Source: Streptomyces chromofuscus (lineage in GTDB: Bacteria > Actinomycetota > Actinomycetes > Streptomycetales > Streptomycetaceae). Taken from it: a stretch of 64,000 nucleotides of DNA. The DNA is taken from contig NZ_CP063374.1 of NCBI RefSeq assembly GCF_015160875.1, positions 3,658,001 through 3,722,000 on the forward strand, in the 5' to 3' direction. The position numbers and the translations under genes were made by a program. This document shows, one piece after another, positions 53,783-63,691 of the stretch (position 1 is its first letter; every line of letters begins with the position of its first letter). The notes under the pieces were generated by a model. It saw only the letters and a program-made list of their open reading frames with translations. It ran no database searches and was not told the DNA's origin.

Positions 53783-54952
53783 ATGCCCCACCTCACCGTC
53801 GTCGGCGGCGGCTTCGCCGGCCTCGCCGCAGCCATCAGCGCCGCCGAAGCGGGCGCCAAGGTCACCGTCCACGAAGCCCACCACACCCTCGGCGGCCGGG
53901 CCCGCACCGCCGAGGCCCCCTACCGGACGAACGAAGGGCCGCACGCCCTGTACAACGGCGGCCCGCACTGGGCCTGGCTCGCCCGGCGCGACCTGATCGG
54001 CCCCCTCGCCCCCGTCCCGCCCCTGGAGGCCGCCCGGCTGCGGCTGCGCCACCACGGCGCCCTGCGCCGCACCCCGCCGTTCGCCATGCTGAGGCTGCTG
54101 CGCCACGCCGCCCGGCGCGCCCCCGTCGACACCGACTTCCTGACCTGGGCCACCGGCCAGGTGGGCGAGGAGGGCGCACGGGCCGCCGCGCACTTCTGTG
54201 CCGTCGCCCTCTTCCACCACGACCCCGGCGCCCTGTCCGCCGCGTTCGTGCAGGAGCGGCTGCGCCGGTCCACCAAGCTGCCGCCGGAGGCGCACTACCC
54301 GCGCGGCGGCTGGGCGAGCGTCATCGACCGGATGGCCGGCCGCGCCTGGAACCTGGGCGTGCGCATCGAGACCCTGTCGCGCGTCGACACCCTCCCCACC
54401 GACACGCCCGTCATCGTCGCCACCTCCCTCGACGCCGCCCGCCGCCTCCTCGGCGACAACTCGCTGACCTGGCCGAGCGGCCGTACCACCCTCATCGACC
54501 TGGCCGTACGCACCCGGCGCGGCGATCCCTTCGTCGTCTCCGACCTGGACGCGCCCGGCTGGCTCGAACGCTTCACCGCGCAGGACCGCACCCTCGCCCC
54601 CGCCGGCGAGCAACTCGTCCAGGGCCAGGTCCCGATCGCCCCGCACGAGTCCCGGGCCGACGGCATCGCCCGCGCCGAGCAGCTGCTCGATCTCGCGTTC
54701 GCGGGCTGGCGCGACCGCGTCACCTGGCGGCGCGAGGCGACCGCGCGCGGCCGTACCGGCGCCGTGGACCTGCCCGGAACGACCTGGCGCGACCGGCCCG
54801 CCGTGGACCGCGGCGACGGCGTGTACCTGGCCGGGGACCAGGTCGCCGCGCCCGGTGTCCTGTCGGAGGTGTCGTTCAACAGCGCGCTGGCCGCCGTGTC
54901 GCTGGCGCTCGGACAGCGCGGCCCGCACACACTTGACCTCAAGCACGCTTGA
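53783..54952 (+). CDS. FAD-dependent (phytoene desaturase-like) oxidoreductase
   Basis: A 389-residue flavoprotein with the Rossmann dinucleotide motif at the very start, LTVVGGGFAGLAAAISAAEA, followed by HHTLGGRARTAEAPYRTNEG and GGWASVIDRM, and a C-terminal GVYLAGDQVAAPGVLSEVSF. The family covers amine oxidases and phytoene-desaturase-like enzymes; no carotenoid genes are adjacent and substrate is unknown. The ATG at 53783 has GGGAG 9 nt upstream. Its stop codon lies inside the SoxR box of the next gene. Confidence 0.85.
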   Translation: MPHLTVVGGGFAGLAAAISAAEAGAKVTVHEAHHTLGGRARTAEAPYRTNEGPHALYNGGPHWAWLARRDLIGPLAPVPPLEAARLRLRHHGALRRTPPFAMLRLLRHAARRAPVDTDFLTWATGQVGEEGARAAAHFCAVALFHHDPGALSAAFVQERLRRSTKLPPEAHYPRGGWASVIDRMAGRAWNLGVRIETLSRVDTLPTDTPVIVATSLDAARRLLGDNSLTWPSGRTTLIDLAVRTRRGDPFVVSDLDAPGWLERFTAQDRTLAPAGEQLVQGQVPIAPHESRADGIARAEQLLDLAFAGWRDRVTWRREATARGRTGAVDLPGTTWRDRPAVDRGDGVYLAGDQVAAPGVLSEVSFNSALAAVSLALGQRGPHTLDLKHA

Positions 54953-54963
54953 GGTTGAACAGT
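54933..54963 (+). promoter_or_regulatory. SoxR box and promoter of the quinone oxidoreductase gene
   Basis: CCTCAAGC-AC-GCTTGAGG (54937-54954) is a perfect 8-bp palindrome nearly identical to the SoxR consensus CCTCAAGTTAACTTGAGG. It lies in a 19-bp spacer between TTGACC (54933-54938) and AACAGT (54958-54963), the over-long spacing typical of MerR-type activation. The preceding gene's stop codon is inside it. Confidence 0.9.
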
Positions 54964-55008
54964 GCGGGAGACAGACAGCCGACCGCCCGTCACGGGGGGG
55001 GAACCCTC

Positions 55009-55980
55009 ATGCGCGCCATCCGCCTCCACGCCTTCGGCCCCGCCGAGAACCTCACCCACGAGGAGGTCGACGACCCGGTACCGGCCCCCGGCCAGGTCCG
55101 CATCGCCGTCGCCGCCGCCGGCGTCCACCTGCTCGACACGGCCATCCGCGCCGGCCACCCGGGCCCCGGCCCCGCGCCCACCCTGCCCACCGTCCCCGGC
55201 CGCGAGGTCGCCGGAGTCGTCGAGTCGCTCGGCGAGGGCACGGACGCGGCCTGGCTCGGCAGACGCGTCGTCGCCCACCTCGGCTTCGTCCCCGGCGGCT
55301 ACGCCGAACTCGCCGTGGCCGACGCCGCCCGCCTGCACGAGATCCCGGCGGGCCTCGACTTCGCCGAGGCCGTCGCGATGATCGGCACGGGGCGCACGGC
55401 GATGGGGATCGTGCAGTTCGCCGAGCCGGGGCCGGGCGACGTGGTCCTCGTCCCGGCCGCGGCCGGCGGCATCGGCACCCTCCTCGTGCAGTACGCGAAG
55501 AACGCGGGCGCCACCGTCATCGGCCTGGCCGGCGGCCCGGAGAAGACGCAGCGGGTCGCCGCGAACGGCGCCGACCTCGCCGTGGACTACCGGGACCCGG
55601 CCTGGCCGGAGCGGGTCCGCGCCCACGACGGCAAGGTCACGATCGTCTACGACGGCGTCGGCGGCGACGCTGCCCGTACGGCCGTCGGTCTGCTCGCCCC
55701 CGGCGGCCGGCACGTCGTCTTCGGCTGGTCCGCCGAGGGCATCCGGGGCGGCGAACCGCTGGTCGTCGAGGGCGTCACCGTCCAGGTGCTCGGCCCGGTC
55801 ATGATGGAGAAGGCCGGCGGCCCGAACCCGGTCCGCACCCTGGAGCTGCGGTCCCTCGCCGAGGCCGCGGCGGGCCGGCTGGTCCCCGCCGTCCACCGCT
55901 TCCCGCTCGGCGAGGCCGCGGCGGCGCACCGAGCGCTGGAGCACCGCGGCACGATCGGCAAGGTCGTCCTGGAGCCCTGA
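55009..55980 (+). CDS. Zinc-type alcohol dehydrogenase-like quinone oxidoreductase
   Basis: A 323-residue medium-chain dehydrogenase/reductase of the quinone oxidoreductase branch, without catalytic zinc ligands. MRAIRLHAFGPAENLTHEEV is the typical start, VPGREVAGVVESLGEG and the NADPH motif VPAAAGGIGTLLVQYAKNAG follow, and HRALEHRGTIGKVVLEP ends it. The promoter contains a near-consensus SoxR box, and S. coelicolor SoxR is known to activate a homologous reductase (SCO4266) in response to redox-active antibiotics such as actinorhodin, so detoxification of quinones is the probable role. ATG at 55009. Confidence 0.92.
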   Translation: MRAIRLHAFGPAENLTHEEVDDPVPAPGQVRIAVAAAGVHLLDTAIRAGHPGPGPAPTLPTVPGREVAGVVESLGEGTDAAWLGRRVVAHLGFVPGGYAELAVADAARLHEIPAGLDFAEAVAMIGTGRTAMGIVQFAEPGPGDVVLVPAAAGGIGTLLVQYAKNAGATVIGLAGGPEKTQRVAANGADLAVDYRDPAWPERVRAHDGKVTIVYDGVGGDAARTAVGLLAPGGRHVVFGWSAEGIRGGEPLVVEGVTVQVLGPVMMEKAGGPNPVRTLELRSLAEAAAGRLVPAVHRFPLGEAAAAHRALEHRGTIGKVVLEP

Positions 55981-56159
55981 CCGCTCCGGTCCTCGACAAC
56001 CCCGGCCTCAAGGACGCGCCGGGCCCCTGGAGAACCGTGGGGACCGGCCGCGGACACCCGGCCGTACGCACCCGGCCGCGCACACCCGACCGTAAAGACC
56101 TGACCGGGTGGGGCGTGGCATCCCGGGCAGTACGCCCCCATTCATGGTCTTCTGTCCGG

Positions 56160-57662
56160 ATGACCGCCCCTAGAACTGGTGACCCCGGAGCTTCTGCGGA
56201 CGCCGACCCCCACCGCTGGTGGGGGCTGGTGGTGATCGCCCTCGCCCAGCTCATGGTCATCCTCGACTCGACGATCGTGAACATCGCGCTGCCGTCCGCC
56301 CAGAGCGAGCTGGGCATGTCGGACAGCAACCGCCAATGGGTGATCACCGCGTACACCCTCGCCTTCGGCGGTCTGCTGCTGCTCGGCGGCCGCATCGCCG
56401 ACCTGATCGGCCGCCGACGCACCTTCGCCATCGGACTGGTCGGCTTCGCCGCCGCCTCCGCGCTGGGCGGCGCCGCCACCGGCCCGGGGATGCTGTTCGG
56501 CGCCCGGGCGCTGCAGGGCGCCTTCGCCGCGGTGCTCGCCCCCTCCGCGCTGAGCCTGCTCGCCACGACGTTCACCGACCCGAGGGAGCGCGGCAAGGCC
56601 TTCGGCATCTTCGGCGCCCTGGCCGGCAGCGGCTCCGCCCTGGGCTTCATCGTCGGCGGGCTGCTCACCGAGTACCTCGACTGGCGCTGGTGCCTGTACG
56701 TCAACACCCCCATCGCGATCGTCGCGCTGACCGGCGCCTTCTTTGTCCTGCGCGACCGGCCCGCCCGCACGGGCGCCCGTCTCGACGTACCCGGCGTGCT
56801 GCTCGGCTGCTCAGGTCTCGCCGCGCTCGTCTACGGGTTCAGCGAGGCCGAGTCCCGCGGCTGGGCCGACCTGTTCGTCCTCGGTCTGCTCGCGGCGGGT
56901 GTGGCGCTGCTGGCGGCCTTCGTATGGTGGCAGGCCAGGGCGCCCATGCCGCTGCTCCCGCTGCACATCGTCAAGGACCGCGACCGCGCCGGCTGCTTCC
57001 TGACGATGATGCTGGCCATCATGGGCATGTTCGGCCTGTTCCTCTTCCTGACCTACTACTTCCAGGTCGTCCTCGGATACTCGCCGGCCCGCAGCGGCCT
57101 CGCCTTCGTCCCCCTCACGGCCGCGACCGTCATCGGCTCCACCCAGATCGCGGGCCGTCTGCTGCAGCACGTGCCGCCCCGCGCCCTGATGGCTCCCGGC
57201 ATGCTCCTGGGCGCGTGCGGCATGGCGGTGCTCACCCGGCTCACCGTGGACTCCACGTACGTCGGCGACATCCTGCCCGGCCTGCTCCTCGCGGGCCTCG
57301 GCATGGGCCTGACGTACATGCCGGTGTTCGCCACGGTGACGGCCGGTGTCGCCCGGCAGGACTCGGGCGTGACCTCGGCGACCCTCAACACCTCGCAGCA
57401 GGTGGGCGGCTCCATCGGTACGGCGCTGCTGAACACCGTCGCCAACACCAGCACGGCCGCCTACCTCACCGCCCATCTCACCGACTCCGCCGGGACCGCG
57501 GAGGTGGCCCGCGAGGCCGTCGTCCACGGCTACACGGTCGCCCTGTGGTGCGCGTCCGGCCTCATGCTGCTGGCCGGCGTGGTCACGACCCTGCTGGTCA
57601 CGGCGAGAGCCCCGAAACACGCGGCACCGGCGAAGGCCGCGGTCGCGGAGTCGGTCGGCTAG
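56160..57662 (+). CDS. DHA2-family (EmrB/QacA) drug efflux transporter
   Basis: A 500-residue major facilitator with 14 predicted helices. WGLVVIALAQLMVILDSTIV holds the DHA2 motif D1 (LDxTIVNIALP follows), and GGRIADLIGRRRTFAIG is motif A. PSALSLLATTFTDPRERGKA is the motif C region neighbour, also characteristic. It likely exports drugs or natural products by proton antiport. ATG at 56160; 179 bp after the SoxR-controlled gene, so cotranscription is possible but unproven. Its stop codon lies within one arm of the large inverted repeat at 57659-57805. Confidence 0.9.
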   Translation: MTAPRTGDPGASADADPHRWWGLVVIALAQLMVILDSTIVNIALPSAQSELGMSDSNRQWVITAYTLAFGGLLLLGGRIADLIGRRRTFAIGLVGFAAASALGGAATGPGMLFGARALQGAFAAVLAPSALSLLATTFTDPRERGKAFGIFGALAGSGSALGFIVGGLLTEYLDWRWCLYVNTPIAIVALTGAFFVLRDRPARTGARLDVPGVLLGCSGLAALVYGFSEAESRGWADLFVLGLLAAGVALLAAFVWWQARAPMPLLPLHIVKDRDRAGCFLTMMLAIMGMFGLFLFLTYYFQVVLGYSPARSGLAFVPLTAATVIGSTQIAGRLLQHVPPRALMAPGMLLGACGMAVLTRLTVDSTYVGDILPGLLLAGLGMGLTYMPVFATVTAGVARQDSGVTSATLNTSQQVGGSIGTALLNTVANTSTAAYLTAHLTDSAGTAEVAREAVVHGYTVALWCASGLMLLAGVVTTLLVTARAPKHAAPAKAAVAESVG

Positions 57663-57805
57663 TGCCGCGGCAGGCAACGTGCGCCCGGCACGGAGCGGCG
57701 TCCGGTGCGTGCTCTGGGGGTCCCCCCGGCCGGAGGCCGGGCCGGTGCGGCGAGAGGGCGTGCCGGGCGCCGCGACGGGGTGAACGTTGCCTGTCGCGGC
57801 CCTAG
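57659..57805. terminator. Long inverted repeat between convergent genes (23-bp arms)
   Basis: The arms CTAGTGCCGCGGCAGGCAACG (first 20 of 23 bases, 57659-57681) and its complement at 57783-57805 match at 20 of 23 positions. Inside, CGCCCGGC and GCCGGGCG plus a GGCCGGAGGCCGG core make further stems. Both flanking stop codons lie in the arms. It acts as a bidirectional terminator or is a small MITE-like insertion. Confidence 0.65.
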
Positions 57806-58680
57806 CCGCGCAGCCGCCCCGCGATCTCCAGGTGCCGGTCGGCCACCGGCCGGCCGTCCTCGATGTCCCACAGGCAGTTCTGCAGCAGCCGGCCCAGAGT
57901 CCAGGCACGCGCACGTGCCCGGTCCAGGCCCAGGACGTCGGTCATCGCGTCGAAGCGCCATCGGACCTCGCCGACGTCGAAGCGGTTGTCGAGCGCGGGC
58001 CACAGCTCGAAGCCGGGGTCGCCGGCGAGCGGCTTGGGGTCGATGGCGAGCCAGGGGGCGCGGTCGGAGGCGAGGACGTTCTCGTCGTGCAGGTCCCAGT
58101 GGAGCAGCCGGTCGCCGGGCTCGTCGACGACCTCCCGTACGGCGGCCGCGCAGTCCGCCACCAGACGGCGGACCGCCCCGTCCGGGACCCGCCGCATCGC
58201 CCACGGCGTCCGCTCCAGCATCGCCCGCGCGATGTCGCCGAGCCGGCGCAAGCCCTCGGGCGCCGGTCCGGAGGTGAGGTGGGCCGGCAGCCCTGCGATG
58301 ACCAGCACGGCCTCCCGGGTGTCGGGGAGGTGCGACAGCATGCGGGCGGGGTCGAGGCGTTCGAGGAGCATGGCGCCGGTGTCCGGGTCGTGGTCCAGCA
58401 GCCGTACCGCGCCGTCGCCGTCCCACACCCGCAGGGCGACCGGCTCGCCCTCGCTCTCGTCGTCGGGGAGCTGCAGCTTCAGCACCGCGCGCGTGCCGTC
58501 CGCCCGGACGACCGGCAGGACCAGCGCGCACACGCCGTACATCGACGGCCCGTCGGTCCGCAGCTCCCAGCGCTCCAGGAAGCCGGCCGCCAGCCGCGGC
58601 AGTCCGGCGACGAAGGCGCGGCCCACCTCGCCGTTGTACCTCTCCTGGGACGCCGCGAGTTCCTTCGGGACATCGATCAC
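57802..58680 (-). CDS. Aminoglycoside/hydroxyurea phosphotransferase-family kinase
   Basis: A 292-residue kinase of the APH(6)/hydroxyurea-kinase group. The nucleotide-binding part shows RAVLKLQLPDDESEGEPVAL; the catalytic loop is LLHWDLHDENVLA with the Brenner motif HxDxxxxN; the metal site is WLAIDPKPLAGDPGFELWPA, the exact streptomycin-6-kinase-type signature. Substrates in the family include streptomycin and hydroxyurea; without its own cluster the real substrate is unknown. GTG at 58680. Convergent with the DHA2 transporter, sharing the inverted repeat. Confidence 0.9.
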   Translation of the reverse strand: MIDVPKELAASQERYNGEVGRAFVAGLPRLAAGFLERWELRTDGPSMYGVCALVLPVVRADGTRAVLKLQLPDDESEGEPVALRVWDGDGAVRLLDHDPDTGAMLLERLDPARMLSHLPDTREAVLVIAGLPAHLTSGPAPEGLRRLGDIARAMLERTPWAMRRVPDGAVRRLVADCAAAVREVVDEPGDRLLHWDLHDENVLASDRAPWLAIDPKPLAGDPGFELWPALDNRFDVGEVRWRFDAMTDVLGLDRARARAWTLGRLLQNCLWDIEDGRPVADRHLEIAGRLRG

Positions 58681-58837
58681 ACTAGGGACCTTACGGACGT
58701 GCCCGGTCCCCCTCGACCCCATTTCCCACCGAACCGCTCCCCTCCCCCTTTCCGCCCTTTTCCGGTGCCGGAGCACGCGTGGAAACGACGAAATCCGAAG
58801 GAGACAGCCCTCATTGGCCACGGGTAACGTCCCGGCC

Positions 58838-60268
58838 ATGAGCAGCTCGGCAAGCAGCGCCGTGAACGGCGGTGTCTCCTTCTGGTACGCCCAGGAAGGG
58901 TTCCCCGCCCCCAGGGAGCCCCTCTCCGGTGACGCCTCCGTGGACGTCGCGATCGTCGGCGGCGGCTACACGGGACTGTGGACGGCGTACTACCTGAAGA
59001 AGGCCGCGCCCTTCCTCCGGATCACCGTCCTGGAGCAGAGGTTCTGCGGCTACGGCGCCTCCGGCCGCAACGGCGGCTGGCTGTACAACGGCATCGCGGG
59101 CCGCGACCGGTACGCGCGTGTGCACGGCCACGAGGCCGCCGTACGCCTCCAGCGGGCCATGAACGACACCGTCGACGAGGTCGTCGGGGCCGCCGCGGAC
59201 GAGGGCATCGAGGCCGACGTGCACAAGGGCGGCGTCCTGGAGGTCGCCCGCACACCCGCCCAGCTGGCGCGGCTGAAGGCCTTCCACGAGCGCGAGCTGT
59301 CGTATAGCGAGAAGGACCGCGAACTGTACGGCGCCCGCGAGACCGCCGAGCGGATCCGGGTGGCCGGCGCGGTCGGCTCCTCCTGGACGCCGCACGGGGC
59401 CCGGATCCACCCGGTGAAGCTGGTGACCGGCCTCGCGCGGGCCGTGGAGGCCCTCGGCGTGACCATCCACGAGTCGACTCCGGTGACGGAGATCCGGCCC
59501 CGGCACGCCGTCACCCCGTACGGCACGGTCCGCGCGCCCTACGTCCTGCGCTGCACCGAGGGGTTCACGGCGTCGCTGAAGGGCCAGAAGCGCACCTGGC
59601 TGCCCATGAACTCCTCGATGATCGCGACCGTGCCCCTCACCGAGGCGCAGTGGGCGTCGGTGGGCTGGGAGGGTCGCGAGACGCTCGGCGACATGGCGCA
59701 CGCCTACACGTACGCCCAGCGCACCGCCGACGGCCGTATCGCGCTCGGCGGCCGGGGGGTGCCGTACCGCTTCGGCTCCCGCACCGACAATGACGGCCGC
59801 ACCCAGGAGACGACGATCGTGGCGCTGCGGGAGATCCTGGAGCGATTCTTCCCACCCCTGACCGGCATCGGCATCGATCACGCCTGGTCGGGCGTCCTCG
59901 GCGTCCCCCGCGACTGGTGCGCCACGGTCACCCTGGACCGCGCCACGGGCCTCGGCTGGGCGGGCGGCTACGTCGGCTCCGGCGTCGCCACCGCCAACCT
60001 GGCCGCCCGCACCCTGCGCGACCTCGTCCAGCTCGACTCCGGCCAGGGCAACCGCACCGACCTGACGGACCTGCCCTGGGTCGACCACAAGGTCCGCAAG
60101 TGGGAACCGGAACCGCTGCGCTGGCTGGGCGTCCACGGCATGTACGCCACCTACCGCACGGCCGACCACCGCGAACACACCACACACAGCCCGGACTCGT
60201 CCCGACTGGCCCACCTGGCGAACCGGCTGACGGGCCGCCACCAGCCACACGAGCCGAGAGGCACGTGA
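58838..60268 (+). CDS. DadA-type FAD-dependent oxidoreductase
   Basis: A 476-residue flavoprotein of the D-amino-acid dehydrogenase/glycine oxidase type. The FAD motif is VDVAIVGGGYTGLWTAYYLK, then QRFCGYGASGRNGGWLYNGI, which is typical of gamma-glutamylputrescine oxidase-like members, and WAGGYVGSGVATANLAARTL near the C-terminus. It oxidises an amine or amino acid in the cytoplasm. The ATG at 58838 follows a TAACGT -10 box by 7 nt, so a leaderless message is likely. A 170-bp spacer then separates it from the tRNA gene. Confidence 0.9.
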   Translation: MSSSASSAVNGGVSFWYAQEGFPAPREPLSGDASVDVAIVGGGYTGLWTAYYLKKAAPFLRITVLEQRFCGYGASGRNGGWLYNGIAGRDRYARVHGHEAAVRLQRAMNDTVDEVVGAAADEGIEADVHKGGVLEVARTPAQLARLKAFHERELSYSEKDRELYGARETAERIRVAGAVGSSWTPHGARIHPVKLVTGLARAVEALGVTIHESTPVTEIRPRHAVTPYGTVRAPYVLRCTEGFTASLKGQKRTWLPMNSSMIATVPLTEAQWASVGWEGRETLGDMAHAYTYAQRTADGRIALGGRGVPYRFGSRTDNDGRTQETTIVALREILERFFPPLTGIGIDHAWSGVLGVPRDWCATVTLDRATGLGWAGGYVGSGVATANLAARTLRDLVQLDSGQGNRTDLTDLPWVDHKVRKWEPEPLRWLGVHGMYATYRTADHREHTTHSPDSSRLAHLANRLTGRHQPHEPRGT

Positions 60269-60394
60269 CGCCCGGCACGCACGTGAAGTCGGACACACGG
60301 CGCAAGATCATCAGTCACATGGATCGACCGTTCAGGGGCGTGACGCGTATCGCTCGCCAATGACCGCCGCGGTTGATGTCACCCCCGCATGCCG

Positions 60395-60427
60395 AACGCC
60401 CCGGACCGATCACCGGCCGGGGCGTTT
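60395..60427. terminator. Hairpin between the oxidoreductase and tRNA-Thr
   Basis: CGCCCCGG (60397-60404) and CCGGGGCG (60417-60424) form a perfect 8-bp stem with a 12-nt loop, flanked by A and T runs on each side, a bidirectional terminator for the converging tRNA. Confidence 0.7.
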
Positions 60428-60443
60428 GCGCTGTTCAGCGGGG

Positions 60444-60517
60444 AGCCCCCTGTCGGATTCGAACCGACGACCTTCGCTTTACAAGAGCGGCGCTCTGACC
60501 AGCTGAGCTAAGGAGGC
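60444..60517 (-). tRNA. tRNA-Thr (anticodon UGU)
   Basis: The minus strand folds as a standard tRNA: acceptor GCCTCCT with AGGGGGC, D-arm TAGCTCAGCTGGTCAGAGC, anticodon loop CTTGTAA with TGT (reads ACA), T-arm GTCGG-TTCGAATC-CGAC. There is no encoded CCA. The 27-43 pair is C-A, the rest pair. Isolated single gene. Confidence 0.95.
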
Positions 60518-60575
60518 CTGCACGCGCGTGACTGCGTGCCCGTGCAGTGTACCCAGCTCCCACCCCCACCCTGTC

Positions 60576-60584
60576 GAAAGTTTC
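60576..60584. promoter_or_regulatory. GAAAGTTTC palindrome upstream of msiK
   Basis: GAAAGTTTC (60576-60584) lies about 150 bp before msiK and 60 bp before the divergent tRNA gene. Related GAAAxTTTC palindromes are operators of LacI- and ROK-type sugar regulators in Streptomyces; assignment is inference. Confidence 0.35.
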
Positions 60585-60731
60585 CGCGAACTTCACAGGG
60601 GTCGGAGTACTGACAGAACAGGTGAACGCGGGGTACCGTCCTCACGCAGTTCACGCGTGTGGACTAAACCACCGCCTTCCTACAACGGATCGTCCGGCAC
60701 GTTCCTGCCGGTAGAAGGGGGCCCATTCACC

Positions 60732-61820
<1,089 letters not shown>

Positions 61821-61885
61821 GAGCCGTCCGGCCTCCCCGTCCGGCCGACGAAACACCCAACCCGGGTAATTCACCCAGGTTGACG

Positions 61886-61921
61886 AAAAGGGCTCCGCGG
61901 CATGGCCGCGGGGCCCCTTTT
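61886..61921 (+). terminator. Terminator after msiK
   Basis: AAAAGGGCTCCGCGG pairs with CCGCGGGGCCCCTTTT (61886-61921), with one mismatch and a T tail, about 65 bp past the msiK stop. Confidence 0.85.
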
Positions 61922-62060
61922 GCTGTCGACAAATACCCCGGCACACTGGGCCATTTCGAGCAATGTGCGTCAACCCGGCACCCGGAAGAATCCCCTGCTT
62001 CGTCACCCGAACCGGTGACCAAATGTCGCCAAATCATTACCGGGCGCTACCCTCACTCGC

Positions 62061-62516
62061 GTGAAGCACTCCACCACCTCTCAGACGCGACGCGGCCAGG
62101 GCCCCGCCCGCCGGATCGGCCGCTCACTCGCCCTCGTTCTGCCCGTCGTCCTGGTGCTCTCCGGGACTCTCGCGGTCACGCGGGTCAACTGGTCCGGAAA
62201 CCCCGAGAGCTCGGTGCTCACCGCGGCGGACGTCTCGGTCTCCGGCCCGGGCGCCCGCACCGCGCCCCGTGCCCCGCACGAGGTGCTCCGCGACCAACTG
62301 CTGACCGAGCTCCAGGAGACCGACCCGGGCACCGCCCTCACCCACCTCCAGCAGGCGGTGGACGAGCGTCCGGCCCTGGCCCGCCACTGCGCCTCCATCG
62401 CCCGATCGCTCGGCCGCGCCGCCGTCCGCATCTACGGCCCGACCCGCGCCCAGTCCTACTCCCGCCCCGTCTGCGACACGTCGTTCGCCTCAGGAGTCCT
62501 GGCGGCCCACGGCTGA
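62061..62516 (+). CDS. Conserved exported or membrane-anchored protein
   Basis: A 151-residue protein with one N-terminal hydrophobic helix (SLALVLPVVLVLSGTLAV), so it is exported or anchored. The outside part has an ordered C-terminus: RHCASIARSLGRAAVRIYGP and SYSRPVCDTSFASGVLAAHG, with two cysteines that probably form a disulfide; the HC..IA..LGRAA pattern is shared by a group of actinobacterial secreted proteins of unknown function. The GTG at 62061 follows TACCCT closely, implying a leaderless message. Confidence 0.75.
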   Translation: MKHSTTSQTRRGQGPARRIGRSLALVLPVVLVLSGTLAVTRVNWSGNPESSVLTAADVSVSGPGARTAPRAPHEVLRDQLLTELQETDPGTALTHLQQAVDERPALARHCASIARSLGRAAVRIYGPTRAQSYSRPVCDTSFASGVLAAHG

Positions 62517-62579
62517 GGCACCACCCACGCGCAGCCCCGCCGAGGCCGAAGGCCAGGGCGGGGCCACGCACCTCCCCAC

Positions 62580-62680
62580 AGCACTGCTCCCCGGGCTCGG
62601 CGATGAAACTGGCGAGAAAGCCGAGGCGCAGGAGTCCGGCAAGGAGCGCCGCTGCCCACTGGCTGTGGGCACCCCGCCGC
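62580..62680 (-). pseudogene. Possible fragment of a SulP-type transporter
   Basis: In the 353-bp gap before the nucleotidyltransferase the minus strand reads SQWAAALLAGLLRLGFLASF then IAEPG. SulP anion permeases have a very similar segment (LLRLGFLA.F.S.PV) before their fifth helix. The sequence around it is not transporter-like, so this is a short relic if real. The rest of the gap holds nothing recognisable. Confidence 0.35.
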
Positions 62681-62869
62681 GAATCATCAGAAGAACCCAC
62701 GAACGGGTGATCCGCCGGTGGCCGGCGCGCTCAGATCACCACCGTAGACGGCCTACGGCACGTTTCCGGCGCAGTTCGGCCGCCCGCCCGCAAGCCCCGC
62801 CGCAAAGCCCCGCCACGAACCCCACCCGGCCCCACCAGCACCGCCCCACGCCCACGTAAAGTGCCGGGC

Positions 62870-63601
62870 ATGACCGATCCGAACGCCGCCTCCCGCCCCG
62901 TCCAGGCCGTCATCCTGGCCGGAGGCCAGGGCTCGCGGCTGCGCCCCTACACCGACGACCGTCCCAAGCCGATGGTCGAGATCCCCGGCACGGGCACGCC
63001 GATCATCGGCCACCAGCTCACCTGGCTCGCCGAGGAGGGCGTCACCGACGTCGTGGTCAGCTGCGGCCACCTCGCCGAGGTCCTGCAGGAGTGGCTGGAC
63101 TCCGCCGACCTGCCAGTCCGCGTCACCACCGTCGTCGAGAAGGAACCCCTCGGCCGGGGCGGCGGCCTCAAGCACGCCGCCGCGCGCCTCCCCCACCCGA
63201 ACCGCTCCTGGTACGCCACCAACGGCGACATCTGGACCCGCTTCTCGCTGCGCGACATGGCCGACTTCCACACCGAACGCGACGCCATAGCGACCCTCGC
63301 CCTGGCCCGCCCCCGCATCCCCTGGGGCGCCGTGCAGACGGACGGCTTCGGTCACATCACGGACTTCATCGAGGCCCCGCCGACGACGTACGAGGTCAAT
63401 GCGGGCGTCTACGTCTTCTCCCCCGAGTTCGCCGCGCTGCTCCCCGAGCGCGGCGACCACGAGCGCACCACGTTCCCGCACCTGGCCCGCGAGCACCGCC
63501 TGGCCGGCTTCCCGATCCCCCAGGGCGCGTACTGGCGTGCCATCGACACCGCGAAGGACCTCACCGAGGCCGCGAAGGAGCTGGCCGCGCTGGGCCGTTG
63601 A
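62870..63601 (+). CDS. Nucleotidyltransferase family protein (sugar-1-phosphate guanylyl/uridylyltransferase-like)
   Basis: A 243-residue NDP-sugar pyrophosphorylase-like enzyme. AVILAGGQGSRLRPYTDDRP is the nucleotide-binding and catalytic motif, KPMVEIPG carries the second lysine, VVEKEPLGRGGGLKHAA and WYATNGDIWTRFS (metal-binding Asp) follow, and GVYVFSPEFAALLP and YWRAIDT complete the site. It couples a sugar-1-phosphate to a nucleotide; which one is unknown. There is no C-terminal left-handed beta-helix. Start set at the ATG at 62870, just after TAAAGT, implying a leaderless message; GTG at 62861 possible. Confidence 0.88.
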   Translation: MTDPNAASRPVQAVILAGGQGSRLRPYTDDRPKPMVEIPGTGTPIIGHQLTWLAEEGVTDVVVSCGHLAEVLQEWLDSADLPVRVTTVVEKEPLGRGGGLKHAAARLPHPNRSWYATNGDIWTRFSLRDMADFHTERDAIATLALARPRIPWGAVQTDGFGHITDFIEAPPTTYEVNAGVYVFSPEFAALLPERGDHERTTFPHLAREHRLAGFPIPQGAYWRAIDTAKDLTEAAKELAALGR

Positions 63602-63637
63602 CGGGCACCCTCCACAACGAGCGCGCACCGGTACGAC

Positions 63638-63673
63638 GACGGGGTCCCGCGCCTCATCGCGCGGGACCCCGTC
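63638..63673. terminator. Bidirectional terminator between convergent genes
   Basis: GACGGGGTCCCGCG (63638-63651) and CGCGGGACCCCGTC (63660-63673) form a perfect 14-bp stem with an 8-nt loop between two converging genes. Confidence 0.85.
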
Positions 63674-63691
63674 CTCGTGACCGTTCGAGCG

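Noticed and set aside
60444..60517. tRNA-Val(TAC)
   Set aside because: Folding places TGT, not TAC, at positions 34-36 of the anticodon loop.
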